Assembly: GCA_017623115.1 (NCBI GenBank)
Contig: JAGAPT010000021.1
Location: forward strand, 1-64,000
Source of the DNA: Alistipes sp.
GTDB taxonomy: Bacteria > Bacteroidota > Bacteroidia > Bacteroidales > Rikenellaceae
Direction of reading: 5' to 3'
Length of the DNA stretch: 64,000 nt
Within the stretch, counting starts at the first letter, position 1. Each line of letters starts with the position of its first letter. The notes under the pieces are model-generated. The model ran no database searches. It worked only from the letters and a program-made list of their open reading frames with translations, and was not told the DNA's origin. This document shows, piece by piece, positions 25,719 through 33,596 of the stretch. The translations under genes and the position numbers were made by a program.

Positions 25719-25827
25719 ATTTTCGAAGGGTGATTTCTGCGTTATGCTCGGTGAGAAAATGCTCACATACGTCGGTATGCTCCGCTTTTCTCCCCATCGC
25801 AAGCCTTGAAATCCCCGCTTCGAAAAT
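25719..25827. repeat. Long imperfect palindromic element (copy 1)
   Basis: A 109-bp palindrome. Pairing arms from outside in: ATTTTCGAAG (25719-25728) with 25818-25827; GATTTC (25732-25737) with 25808-25813; GAGAAAA (25753-25759) with 25786-25792; CATAC (25766-25770) with 25775-25779, with GTCG as the tip. The internal loops TGCTCA and CGCAAGCCT are shared with the copy at 54924. It begins immediately after the SDR stop and may act as a transcript end or mRNA stabiliser. Confidence 0.85.
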
Positions 25828-25845
25828 CCTACTTCGGATGAGTGT

Positions 25846-25901
25846 AGGGTGATTTCTGCGTTACGCTCGGTGAGAAAATGCTCACATACGTCGGTATGCT
25901 C
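25846..25901. repeat. Truncated second copy of the palindromic element
   Basis: These 56 bp repeat 25727-25782 with a single substitution (the T at 25744 is C here), then end abruptly at the terminator of the PfkB-family kinase gene. The right half of the palindrome is absent, so this is a half element, probably from unequal exchange or a broken insertion. Confidence 0.9.
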
Positions 25902-25902
25902 A

Positions 25903-25943
25903 ATAAAACAACGAGGGATGTCCATTGGACATCCCTCGTTGTT
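25903..25943 (-). terminator. Terminator of the pfkA-kinase transcript
   Basis: A perfect 17-bp stem (25907-25923 with 25927-25943) with a 3-nt loop. The minus strand runs on into TTTTATTG. It lies 19 bp behind the stop of the PfkB-family kinase and could also stop plus-strand transcription from the SDR run. Confidence 0.88.
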
Positions 25944-25962
25944 ATCTGAAAACTGAAAACTA

Positions 25963-26964
25963 TTAGAAGAGGTACTTGTCGTGCTTAACCTTCTCGACCA
26001 GGCGGAAAATCTCCTCCCAGGCCTCCTCGCCAAAGGTTGTGCCGACCACTTCGATGACCTTGCCGGCCGTGATGGCACCAATCGTGCCGCATTGACGCAG
26101 GTTAAGGCCCTGACACAGACCGGCCATAAATCCGGCCGCGTAGAAGTCGCCTGCACCGGTCGTATCGACACGCTTGGCGGCAGCCATGATACCGACATGC
26201 ACCACTTCGCCCCCTTGCTTGATAAGGGCTCCCTTCGTGCCAATCTTTACCACCGACAATTCGCACATCTCCGAGATGGCTTGCAGGGCATTGACCGGTT
26301 CGGCCTCACAGGTGAAGGTCTTGGCCTCATCCTCGTTGGCGAAGACGATATCGACATATTCGCGTACCAGACGACGCAGGAACTCGAGGTTCTCGGCCAC
26401 GACATTGAATGATGCCAAGTCGATGGCAACCTTCAAACCGCACTGCTTGGCGGTGGCTACTGTCTTCTCAATCAGGGCGTGGTTTTGTACCAGATACCCC
26501 TCGACATAGAGGCAGTCGTATCCGTCGAAGATGGTCGGCTCGATCTCCGGTGCATCGAGCTCGAGGGCAGCACCCAGGTGGGTAACCATCGTACGCTCGC
26601 CATCGGGCGAGATGAGCGACACGCACTTACCCGACTTCTCCTCGCCACGGAAGACAATCGGCTCGACATGGAGATTTTCGAGGGCCTTGATGTAGAAATC
26701 ACCCGTCGTGTCGCGGCCTACCTTGCCAATCATGCCGACACGACAGCCCAGACGGGCCATGGCGCGAATGGTGTTGCCGGCCGAGCCGCCCAACGAAAGG
26801 GAGTAGGGGAGGCCTGCCACCGACTTCGAGATTTCGGTCTGCAGTTCGGTGTCTACGAGGCTCATCGAGCCTTTTGCCAATTTGAATCGACCCAGTACGG
26901 AGTCCGATTTGAGGTTGACTAACATGTCGGTCAGCGCATTGCCGATGCCGATAACTTTCTTCAT
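25963..26964 (-). CDS. PfkB-family kinase, adenosine kinase-like
   Basis: 333 residues. PfkB signature 1 is present as LSLGGSAGNTIRAMARLGCRVGMIGKVG and signature 2 as DTTGAGDFYAAGFMAGL with the catalytic Asp. The N-terminus (MKKVIGIGNALTDMLVNL) and ISPDGERTMVTHLGA are typical of the adenosine/ribokinase branch found in Bacteroidota. Likely reaction: ATP-dependent phosphorylation of adenosine or a ribose-type sugar. It starts 20 bp behind pfkA and is probably cotranscribed with it. Confidence 0.85.
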   Translation of the reverse strand: MKKVIGIGNALTDMLVNLKSDSVLGRFKLAKGSMSLVDTELQTEISKSVAGLPYSLSLGGSAGNTIRAMARLGCRVGMIGKVGRDTTGDFYIKALENLHVEPIVFRGEEKSGKCVSLISPDGERTMVTHLGAALELDAPEIEPTIFDGYDCLYVEGYLVQNHALIEKTVATAKQCGLKVAIDLASFNVVAENLEFLRRLVREYVDIVFANEDEAKTFTCEAEPVNALQAISEMCELSVVKIGTKGALIKQGGEVVHVGIMAAAKRVDTTGAGDFYAAGFMAGLCQGLNLRQCGTIGAITAGKVIEVVGTTFGEEAWEEIFRLVEKVKHDKYLF

Positions 26965-26984
26965 GGTTTGGGTGCTTATAGGGG

Positions 26985-27965
26985 TTAGATGGATAAAATC
27001 TTTACCAGGTCGAGGTGGTCGCGGTCGATCTCCTTGCGGTGACGGAGTGCCTTGGAGATGGGTACGTAGGTGATTTGGCCGTTGAGGATACCGATCATCA
27101 CATTGCGCTGTCCTTCACGCAGTGCCTGCACGGCTGCATCGCCCATGCGCGAGGCGAGGATGCGGTCGCGAGCCGTCGGCGAGCCGCCACGCTGAATGTG
27201 TCCCAAGATGGTTACACGGGCATCGAATTCCGGAAACTCCTTCTTTACACGCTCGGCCAGGGCTGTAGCACCACCCGTCTCGGGATTCTCGGCAACAATG
27301 ACGATGGCCGAGTTCTTGCTCTTGCGGAAGCCGTGGTTAATCAGCTCGCCCAATTGGTCGACCTCGGTCTCCATCTCGGGGATGATGGCTGCCTCGGAGC
27401 CCGATGCAAGGGCACTATACAGGGCCAGATAGCCGGCCGTGTGGCCCATCACCTCAACAAAGAAGAGACGCTCGTGCGACGAAGCCGTATCACGCAATTT
27501 GTCGATGGCATCGAGAATCGTGTTGAGGGCTGTATCGTAACCAATCGTGTGGTCGGTGCCACCCAGGTCGCGGTCGATGGTGCCCGGCAGACCGATAATC
27601 GGGACATCAAACTCCTCGGCAAAGATCTGGGCTCCGGTCAGCGTGCCATCGCCACCGATGACCACCAAGGCATCAATACCCGCCGCATGGAGGTTCTCGT
27701 AGGCCTGCTTGCGTCCTTCGGGGGTGCAGAACTCCTGACAACGGGCTGTTTTGAGAATCGTACCACCCAATTGGATGATGTTGCTCACGCTACCCGACTT
27801 GAAGTCTACAATCTCGTTGCAGACCAAACCCTTGTAACCACGCATGATACCCTTTACGGCATAACCGTGGTAGATGGCACTGCGTGTGACGGCGCGGATG
27901 GCCGCATTCATCCCCGGTGCATCACCGCCCGAGGTAAGTATTCCGATACATTTGATAGTTGCCAT
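26985..27965 (-). CDS. pfkA: ATP-dependent 6-phosphofructokinase
   Basis: 326 residues, close to bacterial Pfk[18 protein letters not shown] is the nucleotide/phosphate loop. GGDGTLTGA has Gly rather than Asp after the second Gly-Asp, indicating ATP and not pyrophosphate use. [16 protein letters not shown] carries the catalytic Asp of the TIDxD motif (Arg in place of the usual Asn between them). It performs the committed step of glycolysis. A consensus promoter (27997-28028) drives it. Confidence 0.95.
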   Translation of the reverse strand: MATIKCIGILTSGGDAPGMNAAIRAVTRSAIYHGYAVKGIMRGYKGLVCNEIVDFKSGSVSNIIQLGGTILKTARCQEFCTPEGRKQAYENLHAAGIDALVVIGGDGTLTGAQIFAEEFDVPIIGLPGTIDRDLGGTDHTIGYDTALNTILDAIDKLRDTASSHERLFFVEVMGHTAGYLALYSALASGSEAAIIPEMETEVDQLGELINHGFRKSKNSAIVIVAENPETGGATALAERVKKEFPEFDARVTILGHIQRGGSPTARDRILASRMGDAAVQALREGQRNVMIGILNGQITYVPISKALRHRKEIDRDHLDLVKILSI

Positions 27966-27996
27966 ATGTATACTTTGCTAATCGAACAAAATCGGA

Positions 27997-28028
27997 CAAA
28001 GATAGCGAAAAAAAGGCAGACCTGCAAA
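27997..28028 (-). promoter_or_regulatory. Promoter for pfkA
   Basis: On the minus strand TTTG (28028-28025), 20 bp, TATCTTTG (28004-27997). The -33 box sits in the loop of the terminator belonging to the upstream pspC-type gene, so terminator and promoter share DNA. Confidence 0.65.
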
Positions 28029-28043
28029 GAGTCTGCCTTTTTT
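28008..28043 (-). terminator. Terminator of the PspC/GIN operon
   Basis: The arm AAAAAAGGCAGAC (ending at 28021) pairs with GTCTGCCTTTTTT (28031-28043) around a 9-nt loop. T-runs occur on both strands. It lies 22 bp behind the large PspC gene. Confidence 0.85.
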
Positions 28044-28065
28044 ACCGTTGTGGTGTGCGGAGGAT

Positions 28066-29334
28066 TTAATCCTGCACTTCAATCTCCAACACCGGTTGCT
28101 TCTCGACGCTGATAGCTACCCGCTTGGGGCTCTCTTCGCGGTCGGTAATCGAGATTTTTACCCCTTCGGCTTTGATTTCCGGTGCGGCAGGTTTGTTTTT
28201 GGGGTCGATGCGCACCGTGCCATTCAGTTGCAATTCGCCCTCCTGTTCGAGTTGCTCCATCAACGCCTCGAGCGTAGTGCTTTCGCCGTTAATCTCCACC
28301 TCGGTCTCCATGACCTCCTCGAATCGCTCCTCGAGGTGGTAGGAGGCCTTGGGCACCGTGTGGTCGTAGATGGCAGCCGTGGCACAGGCGATGATGAAGA
28401 GAATCCATACGAGGAACATGGCCAGGATGGCCTTTCCGTTGGGACGACGTGAGGCAATGAGGCACATGAGCGAGTAGAGCAACATGAACATCGGTACCAG
28501 ACAAATGAAGATACCCAGAATGGGCACTGCGAGGGCTACATCGGTCGGGATGATTTCGTGGGAGCCTACCAAGATGGCTATCAGGCCGATGAGCAGGGCA
28601 ACGACACCCATCACCAAGCCGAAGACAATCAGGCCGGCAAAGAGTTTCAAGAGCAACAGAATGACCTTCCCGAAGACCGAAACCGTGTCGGCGACGACCG
28701 TCTTGGCCTCCATGTCGGGGTCTTTGGCAGCTGCTGTGCGTGAGATCGAGTCGGCTGTGATGCGCTCGCCATTCATCTCTAACTTCTGGCGGGCGGTGCG
28801 AGCCACGGGCACGGCAAACCACATGACGATGTAGCAGATGATGAAGACGGCAAAGAGGTTTCCGGTGAGGGGCGAGAGCCAGTGGAAGAGGGGCACCCAG
28901 CTGAAACACCCTAACAGCAGTGGGCTGAACATCAGCAGGCGTACCCATACGGGGTCGACATCGAAATATTTACCGATACCGGCGCAGACACCGCCCAACT
29001 TGGCATTCTGCGTATCGCGGTAGAGACGACGAGGGTTGCGCTCGACCGAGCTGTGGAGCGGTTCGGGCTCCTCATCACCGACGATATCCTCCGGTGTACC
29101 CATCTGGGCGATGATGTTGCGGATGAGCGGTAACTCGACCACACGCCCATGGTCCTGCGTCGAGAGAATTAGCTCGGCAATGCGTGCCTCGATGTCGGCG
29201 ACAATCTCGGCTCCGTCGGCCGAATCCTTATAGTTCTTTTTCAGCGTTTCGAGGTAGGTGTGAAGCTCGTTGTAAGCCTCGATATCCATCGTGAAGGCGA
29301 TGCCCGAAAGACTGCATTTTTTCACTTCGTTCAT
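28066..29334 (-). CDS. PspC-domain envelope protein (large)
   Basis: 422 residues. An N-terminal helical domain (residues 1-95, with IVADIEARIAELI and IIAQMGTPEDIVG) is shared with the small PspC protein upstream in the operon. A PspC domain follows (about 103-175, RLYRDTQNAKLGGVCAGIGKYFDVDPVWVRLL), then four or more membrane segments and a soluble C-terminal part rich in charged residues. PspC domains occur in envelope-stress systems and anti-sigma-like modules. Its function here is unknown, but the operon resembles Bacteroidota PadR-PspC-GIN stress clusters. Confidence 0.87.
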   Translation of the reverse strand: MNEVKKCSLSGIAFTMDIEAYNELHTYLETLKKNYKDSADGAEIVADIEARIAELILSTQDHGRVVELPLIRNIIAQMGTPEDIVGDEEPEPLHSSVERNPRRLYRDTQNAKLGGVCAGIGKYFDVDPVWVRLLMFSPLLLGCFSWVPLFHWLSPLTGNLFAVFIICYIVMWFAVPVARTARQKLEMNGERITADSISRTAAAKDPDMEAKTVVADTVSVFGKVILLLLKLFAGLIVFGLVMGVVALLIGLIAILVGSHEIIPTDVALAVPILGIFICLVPMFMLLYSLMCLIASRRPNGKAILAMFLVWILFIIACATAAIYDHTVPKASYHLEERFEEVMETEVEINGESTTLEALMEQLEQEGELQLNGTVRIDPKNKPAAPEIKAEGVKISITDREESPKRVAISVEKQPVLEIEVQD

Positions 29335-29364
29335 GGTGTGAAGAGGGTTTGAGGGGTTACTTGT

Positions 29365-30210
29365 TTAGTGTTGGGTGACATCCCCGCCACTCGAGCGTTT
29401 GATGTTACGATTGGTGCAGTTACCCGTGTAGTGAATGTCGGCACCGCTCGATGCATAGGCCTTGAGACTCTCGAGGCAGCAGATGGTGGCATCGGATGCG
29501 CTCGATGCCTCGATGTCGTAGTGCTTGACAACCAGTTTCGGGGCATGGAGGTCGGCTGCCGAACTCAACTCGGCCCGGCAATTGAGTACAGCACCTTGTA
29601 GCGTGGCATTGGCGGCACTCGAGAGGTTGAGGTTCAAGGTGCGCACGGCTAACGTAGCGGTGATGTCGGCTGAACTCGAGGCCTCCATCGAGCAACGCTC
29701 GGCGACCACCTCTCCGGTGAAGTGTGCGGCACTCGAGAGGTCGATTTCGCACTCCTCGGCTTGGATGTCGGCAACGATACGGCCGGCACTCGATGCGTCG
29801 AGCTCGACTTCGTCGCTTTGCAGACGTACCTCGCTGCGAATCGTGGCTGCGGCTACGGCTTTTACCTCATTCAGGGTTCCGTTGGTCGGAACGACGACCC
29901 GTACATGTACCGAACTAATCGAACGTACCTCGTCGCTGATACCGACCTTCAAGGTGTTGCCTTCGACCGAGACAATCACATACTCCATGACGTTGTCGTC
30001 GGCCTCGATGAGGGTCGCCTGACCTTGGTTGGCCACCAACTCTACCTGCACGCTGCGTGAGGCAGAGAGACTTTGGAACGAGGGTAAGGTGACCTCTTTG
30101 GTTGTGAGGTTGCCGCTCCCTTTCAGGCGACGCGGGGCGGCCTGTGCGGGGTCATTGGCGCAAAAGGTGGTGACGAGGGCAACCAAGAGTGCTATCAGAT
30201 AACTTTTCAT
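29365..30210 (-). CDS. Head GIN domain protein (DUF2807), exported
   Basis: 281 residues. A Sec signal (MKSYLIALLVALVTTFCANDPAQAA) is followed by a DUF2807 beta-helix-like repeat domain with many Ser/Ala turns: VRVVVPTNGTL, VELDASSAGRIVAD, CEIDLSSAAHFTGEV, CSMEASSSADITATL and so on. These short repeats (consensus EASSAADI) stack as a right-handed beta solenoid. Such head GIN domains occur in putative surface adhesins and in PspC clusters. Ends in a short basic tail. Role unknown. Confidence 0.87.
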   Translation of the reverse strand: MKSYLIALLVALVTTFCANDPAQAAPRRLKGSGNLTTKEVTLPSFQSLSASRSVQVELVANQGQATLIEADDNVMEYVIVSVEGNTLKVGISDEVRSISSVHVRVVVPTNGTLNEVKAVAAATIRSEVRLQSDEVELDASSAGRIVADIQAEECEIDLSSAAHFTGEVVAERCSMEASSSADITATLAVRTLNLNLSSAANATLQGAVLNCRAELSSAADLHAPKLVVKHYDIEASSASDATICCLESLKAYASSGADIHYTGNCTNRNIKRSSGGDVTQH

Positions 30211-30232
30211 AAGGCATTTCGTTTTTAGGGGG

Positions 30233-30565
30233 TTATTGCTGTTTTCCGCGAATCGTGGCGATTTGCTCGACCATCTCCTCCCACGCCTTGTCCCAGCGTT
30301 GGAGATACTCCTCGCCCTTTTCGGTCAGCGAGTAGAATTTACGCGGAGGGCCTTGTGGCGACTCCTCCCAGCGATAGGTCAGCAGTCCCGCATTCTTTTG
30401 GCGGGTAAGAATGGGGTAGAGGGTACCCTCTACGACGATCATCTCGGCCTCTTTGAGCTCGGAGATGATGCGGGGAGCATACGAGGCTCCTCGCGACAGA
30501 ATGGCGAGGATGCAGTACTCCAAGATTCCTTTGCGCATTTGCGCTTTTACATTATCTTCGGTCAT
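30233..30565 (-). CDS. PadR family transcriptional regulator
   Basis: 110 residues with a winged helix: KGILEYCILAILSRGASYAPRI, then VEGTLYPILTRQKNAGLLTYRWEES and RKFYSLTEKGEEYL. PadR regulators usually repress a linked operon and respond to small molecules or stress. It sits 2 bp behind the small PspC gene and about 22 bp before the GIN gene, so it probably controls its own operon. Confidence 0.94.
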   Translation of the reverse strand: MTEDNVKAQMRKGILEYCILAILSRGASYAPRIISELKEAEMIVVEGTLYPILTRQKNAGLLTYRWEESPQGPPRKFYSLTEKGEEYLQRWDKAWEEMVEQIATIRGKQQ

Positions 30566-30567
30566 GG

Positions 30568-31086
30568 CTAATGAGTATAGGTGTTACGGATAGGCTCTTC
30601 GGGAATGATAATCCAGAAAAGAATGTAGACCCAAAGCGAGAGGCCGCCGAAGAGAATCAGCAGCAGGGTCATGAGGCGTATGAGCGTCGGGTCGGCGTTG
30701 AAGTAAGCAGCCAAACCGCCACAGATACCTGCTATCGAGCGATTGGTGCGTGAGCGGTAGAGGCGGATGTGCTCCGGCTCCGACTGCGGCTCATAGGGCG
30801 GGGTTTGTGCTTCGCGGTAGCAGCGGCCGTCGGCAGAGAATTGCTCGGGGCGACCCATGCGATGCATCACCTCCTCGACTTCTCGGAGCGTGACAACGCG
30901 ATCCGATGACGGAATGCGTTCCTTGAGCATCTCGGCAATGCGACGCTCGACATCGCCCAGCGTGTCGCTATCCTCGGCAGGCAGGTGTCGCTCAACCTCG
31001 GCAAGATAGTGTTTGAGGGTGCGGTAGGCATCGTCGTCCAAGGTGAAGGCTAACGAGCCGATGTTGACGTGAATGGTCTCTTTCAT
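30568..31086 (-). CDS. PspC-domain protein (small)
   Basis: 172 residues, the first gene of the operon. The N-terminal helical part (LGDVERRIAEMLKERI, EVMHRMGRPEQFS) matches the N-terminus of the large PspC protein, and a PspC domain with the membrane segment follows (RLYRSRTNRSIAGICGGLAAYFNADPTLIRLM, then LLLILFGGLSLWVYILFWIIIP). The two are paralogues in one operon, differing mainly in the C-terminal extension. A minus-strand promoter is at 31131-31162. Confidence 0.88.
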   Translation of the reverse strand: MKETIHVNIGSLAFTLDDDAYRTLKHYLAEVERHLPAEDSDTLGDVERRIAEMLKERIPSSDRVVTLREVEEVMHRMGRPEQFSADGRCYREAQTPPYEPQSEPEHIRLYRSRTNRSIAGICGGLAAYFNADPTLIRLMTLLLILFGGLSLWVYILFWIIIPEEPIRNTYTH

Positions 31087-31130
31087 GGCGTTGAACAGAC
31101 TTTGGTAGGTGTTTTAGTTGTTTCTTGTTG

Positions 31131-31162
31131 CAAATATAATGTCTTTTTCTGTACTATGCAAT
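31131..31162 (-). promoter_or_regulatory. Promoter for the PspC/PadR/GIN operon
   Basis: On the minus strand ATTG (31162-31159), 20 bp, TATATTTG (31138-31131). Good -7 box, one mismatch in the -33 box. The leader is about 40 nt. Confidence 0.5.
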
Positions 31163-31199
31163 ACAAAGAACTAAATTTTTTCAAAAAAAGTGATGGAGG

Positions 31200-31249
31200 G
31201 GTGGAGTTTTTGGGAGTTTTGGGAGTTTTAGGAGATTTGGGGAATCTCT
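31200..31249. repeat. 9-bp repeat array (GGGAGTTTT family), site 1
   Basis: About five 9-bp units on the plus strand: a GGAGTTTTT-like unit, then GGGAGTTTT twice, AGGAGATTT and GGGGAATCT. It lies between the divergent promoters of the PspC operon and the PUL. It shares unit sequence and period with arrays at 55100, 55193 and 57656. Confidence 0.8.
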
Positions 31250-31291
31250 TAAATCTACTCATGAAAAATTGATTGTTTTTCGTTCAATTTT

Positions 31292-31322
31292 TTTGCGATT
31301 CGTGCATTTATCCTTATTTTTG
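31292..31322 (+). promoter_or_regulatory. Promoter of the pectate lyase/SusCD locus
   Basis: TTTG (31292-31295), exactly 19 bp, TATTTTTG (31315-31322). Full consensus. The leader is about 40 nt and a purine-rich Shine-Dalgarno-like stretch (GAGGGAGG, 31356-31363) precedes the ATG. Confidence 0.7.
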
Positions 31323-31368
31323 TTTAATTAAATCCTCGTACAATAAGCAACGAGCGAGGGAGGTGTGT

Positions 31369-33546
31369 ATGAAACAGTGGATGAAGATAGGTGTGTTCCT
31401 TGGCCTGCTGGTCGGGATGGTGCAGATGGCGGTGGCTTCGGAGGCCTCGGTACGCTCGTGTGCGTGGGCTGAACAATCGCTGGCAGCCTGTGTGCAACAG
31501 CCTGCATGGAATCAGCAGAGTGGTGAGGTGTTGGTTGCCGTGGCAACTGTGGCGACCCGCTATGATGCCGAATCACTCTTTGGTCGTGCGGTGGATTTTG
31601 CCTGCCGTTTCATCGATGAAAAGGGACGTATCGAGGGGCTCGATCTCCTCTCCGATGCCGATGCCTATGCAGCTGCCCGCTTCTTGGTTGCCGCTTACGA
31701 TCGTACGGGCGATAAGCGATTCAGGCGAGCCATCGAGCAACTCTACCTGCGTTATGAGGCACGAGGCTCGGCTGTCAATCTGGATACAGCACCCTTTCTG
31801 GCGCAATATGCACGCCGATTCGGAAAACGAAAGACGGGTGATGTGCGTAGCGTGCTCTATCCAGCCCTTGTCTCCTTGGTGCAAAGTGCTTTGGAGAAGT
31901 GTCCAACGGGATATACCCCTGCACAGATTATAAATATAGGCATGGATGTACTCGACTTCATCCCTTCGAAAGAGTCGGGTGTGAAGGAGTTGCACCGTAC
32001 GTTGGCTGCCTCCCTGACGATGGTTGAGACGTCGCCCGAGTGGTGTCGTGCAGCCCTCAAAGCATTGCGTACCAACCGCCTGCGTAGTGCATATCGACCG
32101 CAGGTGATGCAGGTGGCCGAGCAGGTTCTTGCAACCCCCCCCCACAAAAATTCTGATACCCAACGTGTTGCGGCTGTGATTGGTGCGGCCGTTGAATATG
32201 AAGCCCTTGTCAACTGCGATTGCGCAGCAACAGGGGCTTTGTTGCCTGCATTCCCCGGAGCCGAGGGCGGTGGCCGTTATACGACGGGAGGCCGTGGCGG
32301 TCGTGTGCTGACGGTGACGTCGCTGGCTGACGATGGCTCGCAGGGAACACTGCGTTGGGCTCTTGAAGCGCGTGGCGCACGCATCGTGGTCTTTGCGGTC
32401 GGAGGTACGATTGAATTGCGCAAGCCGTTGAAAATTAGTTTCGGTGATTTGACCATCGCCGGACAAACAGCCCCGGGTGAGGGTGTTACGGTGCGTAATT
32501 TCGGTGTCGATGTCGGTGCCGACAACATCATCATCCGTTACATGCGCTTCCGCATGGGCGACAAGGGTGGTGCACAGTCCGATGCCTTGAGTGGCAAGGG
32601 GTGTCGCAACATCATCATCGACCACTGCTCGATGTCGTGGTCGACCGACGAGTGTGCCTCGTTCTATGCCAATCGCGACTTTACGATGCAGTGGTGCATC
32701 CTCTCGGAGAGCCTTGCCCAATCGGTACATGATAAGGGCAGCCATGGCTATGGTGCTATCTGGGGTGGTCGGAATGTCACCTATCATCACAATCTGCTGG
32801 CGCATCACACGAGCCGCAATCCCCGATTAGACCATCCTGTCATCTATGGCGAAGAGTTGCGCCTAACCCATCGTGGTACGGTCGAGGTGGTCAATAATGT
32901 CATCTACAATTGGGGTTTCAAAGCATGCTATGGTGGCGAAGAGGGGTGGTGGAACTTCATTGGCAACTACTATAAGCCCGGAGCCGGAACGACGGCACGT
33001 CGAGGACGATTTGTCGAGGCTTCGATTAATCGGGATACGGGACACACCATCGGCAGTTACTTCATCGGCGGGAATGTCGTGGAGGGTAGCCCCGAGGTGA
33101 GCCGTTCGAATTGGCGTGGTGTCGAGGTGGAGGGTGGTTTCACGGTAGCCGATGCCGACCATCGTACCCCCTTTATGATGCCGGGCGGAGCGTTCGAGGC
33201 GACCTCGGCACAAGAGGCCTATCGGGCCGTGTTGGAGAAGGTGGGTGCCTCGCTCCAGCGAGATGCCATCGATCGTCGCCTCATCGAAGAGGTGGAGCGT
33301 GGCACAACGACCTATCGTGGCTCACGCAGTGGAGCTGCCGGCCATATCGACTCCCAGGAGGATGTCGGGGGGTGGCCATCGTTGCGGGGTGGTAAGGCTC
33401 CGAAGGATTCGGATGGCGACGGTATGCCCGATGCGTGGGAAGAGGCACAGGGACTCGATGCTACGGATGCTGCGGATGGTGCCTTGACGCTGACGGAGGG
33501 TGGCTATACGCATGTGGAACGCTACCTAAATAGTCTTGTTCAATAG
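31369..33546 (+). CDS. Secreted pectate lyase (PL1-type) with N-terminal helical domain
   Basis: 725 residues. The ATG at 31369, with GAGGGAGG upstream, gives a Sec signal (IGVFLGLLVGMVQMAVAS). Residues about 30-280 are alpha-helical with no recognised lyase feature; DADAYAAARFLVAAYDRTGD and NLDTAPFLAQYARRFG recall (alpha/alpha)6 glycosidases such as GH105. From about 291 the PL1 parallel beta-helix begins: PAFPGAEGGGRYTTGGRGGR, QGTLRWALEARGARIVVFAVGGTI, and VTYHHNLLAHHTSRNPRLDH with the catalytic region. The C-terminus has a calcium-type DSDGDGMPDAWE motif. A C9 run (32135-32143) lies near residue 256. It would cleave homogalacturonan outside the cell or in the periplasm. Confidence 0.87.
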   Translation: MKQWMKIGVFLGLLVGMVQMAVASEASVRSCAWAEQSLAACVQQPAWNQQSGEVLVAVATVATRYDAESLFGRAVDFACRFIDEKGRIEGLDLLSDADAYAAARFLVAAYDRTGDKRFRRAIEQLYLRYEARGSAVNLDTAPFLAQYARRFGKRKTGDVRSVLYPALVSLVQSALEKCPTGYTPAQIINIGMDVLDFIPSKESGVKELHRTLAASLTMVETSPEWCRAALKALRTNRLRSAYRPQVMQVAEQVLATPPHKNSDTQRVAAVIGAAVEYEALVNCDCAATGALLPAFPGAEGGGRYTTGGRGGRVLTVTSLADDGSQGTLRWALEARGARIVVFAVGGTIELRKPLKISFGDLTIAGQTAPGEGVTVRNFGVDVGADNIIIRYMRFRMGDKGGAQSDALSGKGCRNIIIDHCSMSWSTDECASFYANRDFTMQWCILSESLAQSVHDKGSHGYGAIWGGRNVTYHHNLLAHHTSRNPRLDHPVIYGEELRLTHRGTVEVVNNVIYNWGFKACYGGEEGWWNFIGNYYKPGAGTTARRGRFVEASINRDTGHTIGSYFIGGNVVEGSPEVSRSNWRGVEVEGGFTVADADHRTPFMMPGGAFEATSAQEAYRAVLEKVGASLQRDAIDRRLIEEVERGTTTYRGSRSGAAGHIDSQEDVGGWPSLRGGKAPKDSDGDGMPDAWEEAQGLDATDAADGALTLTEGGYTHVERYLNSLVQ

Positions 33547-33596
33547 GAAAAGCATACAACAATCAATTAACCAAATTCTAATCAAAACCTTACATT

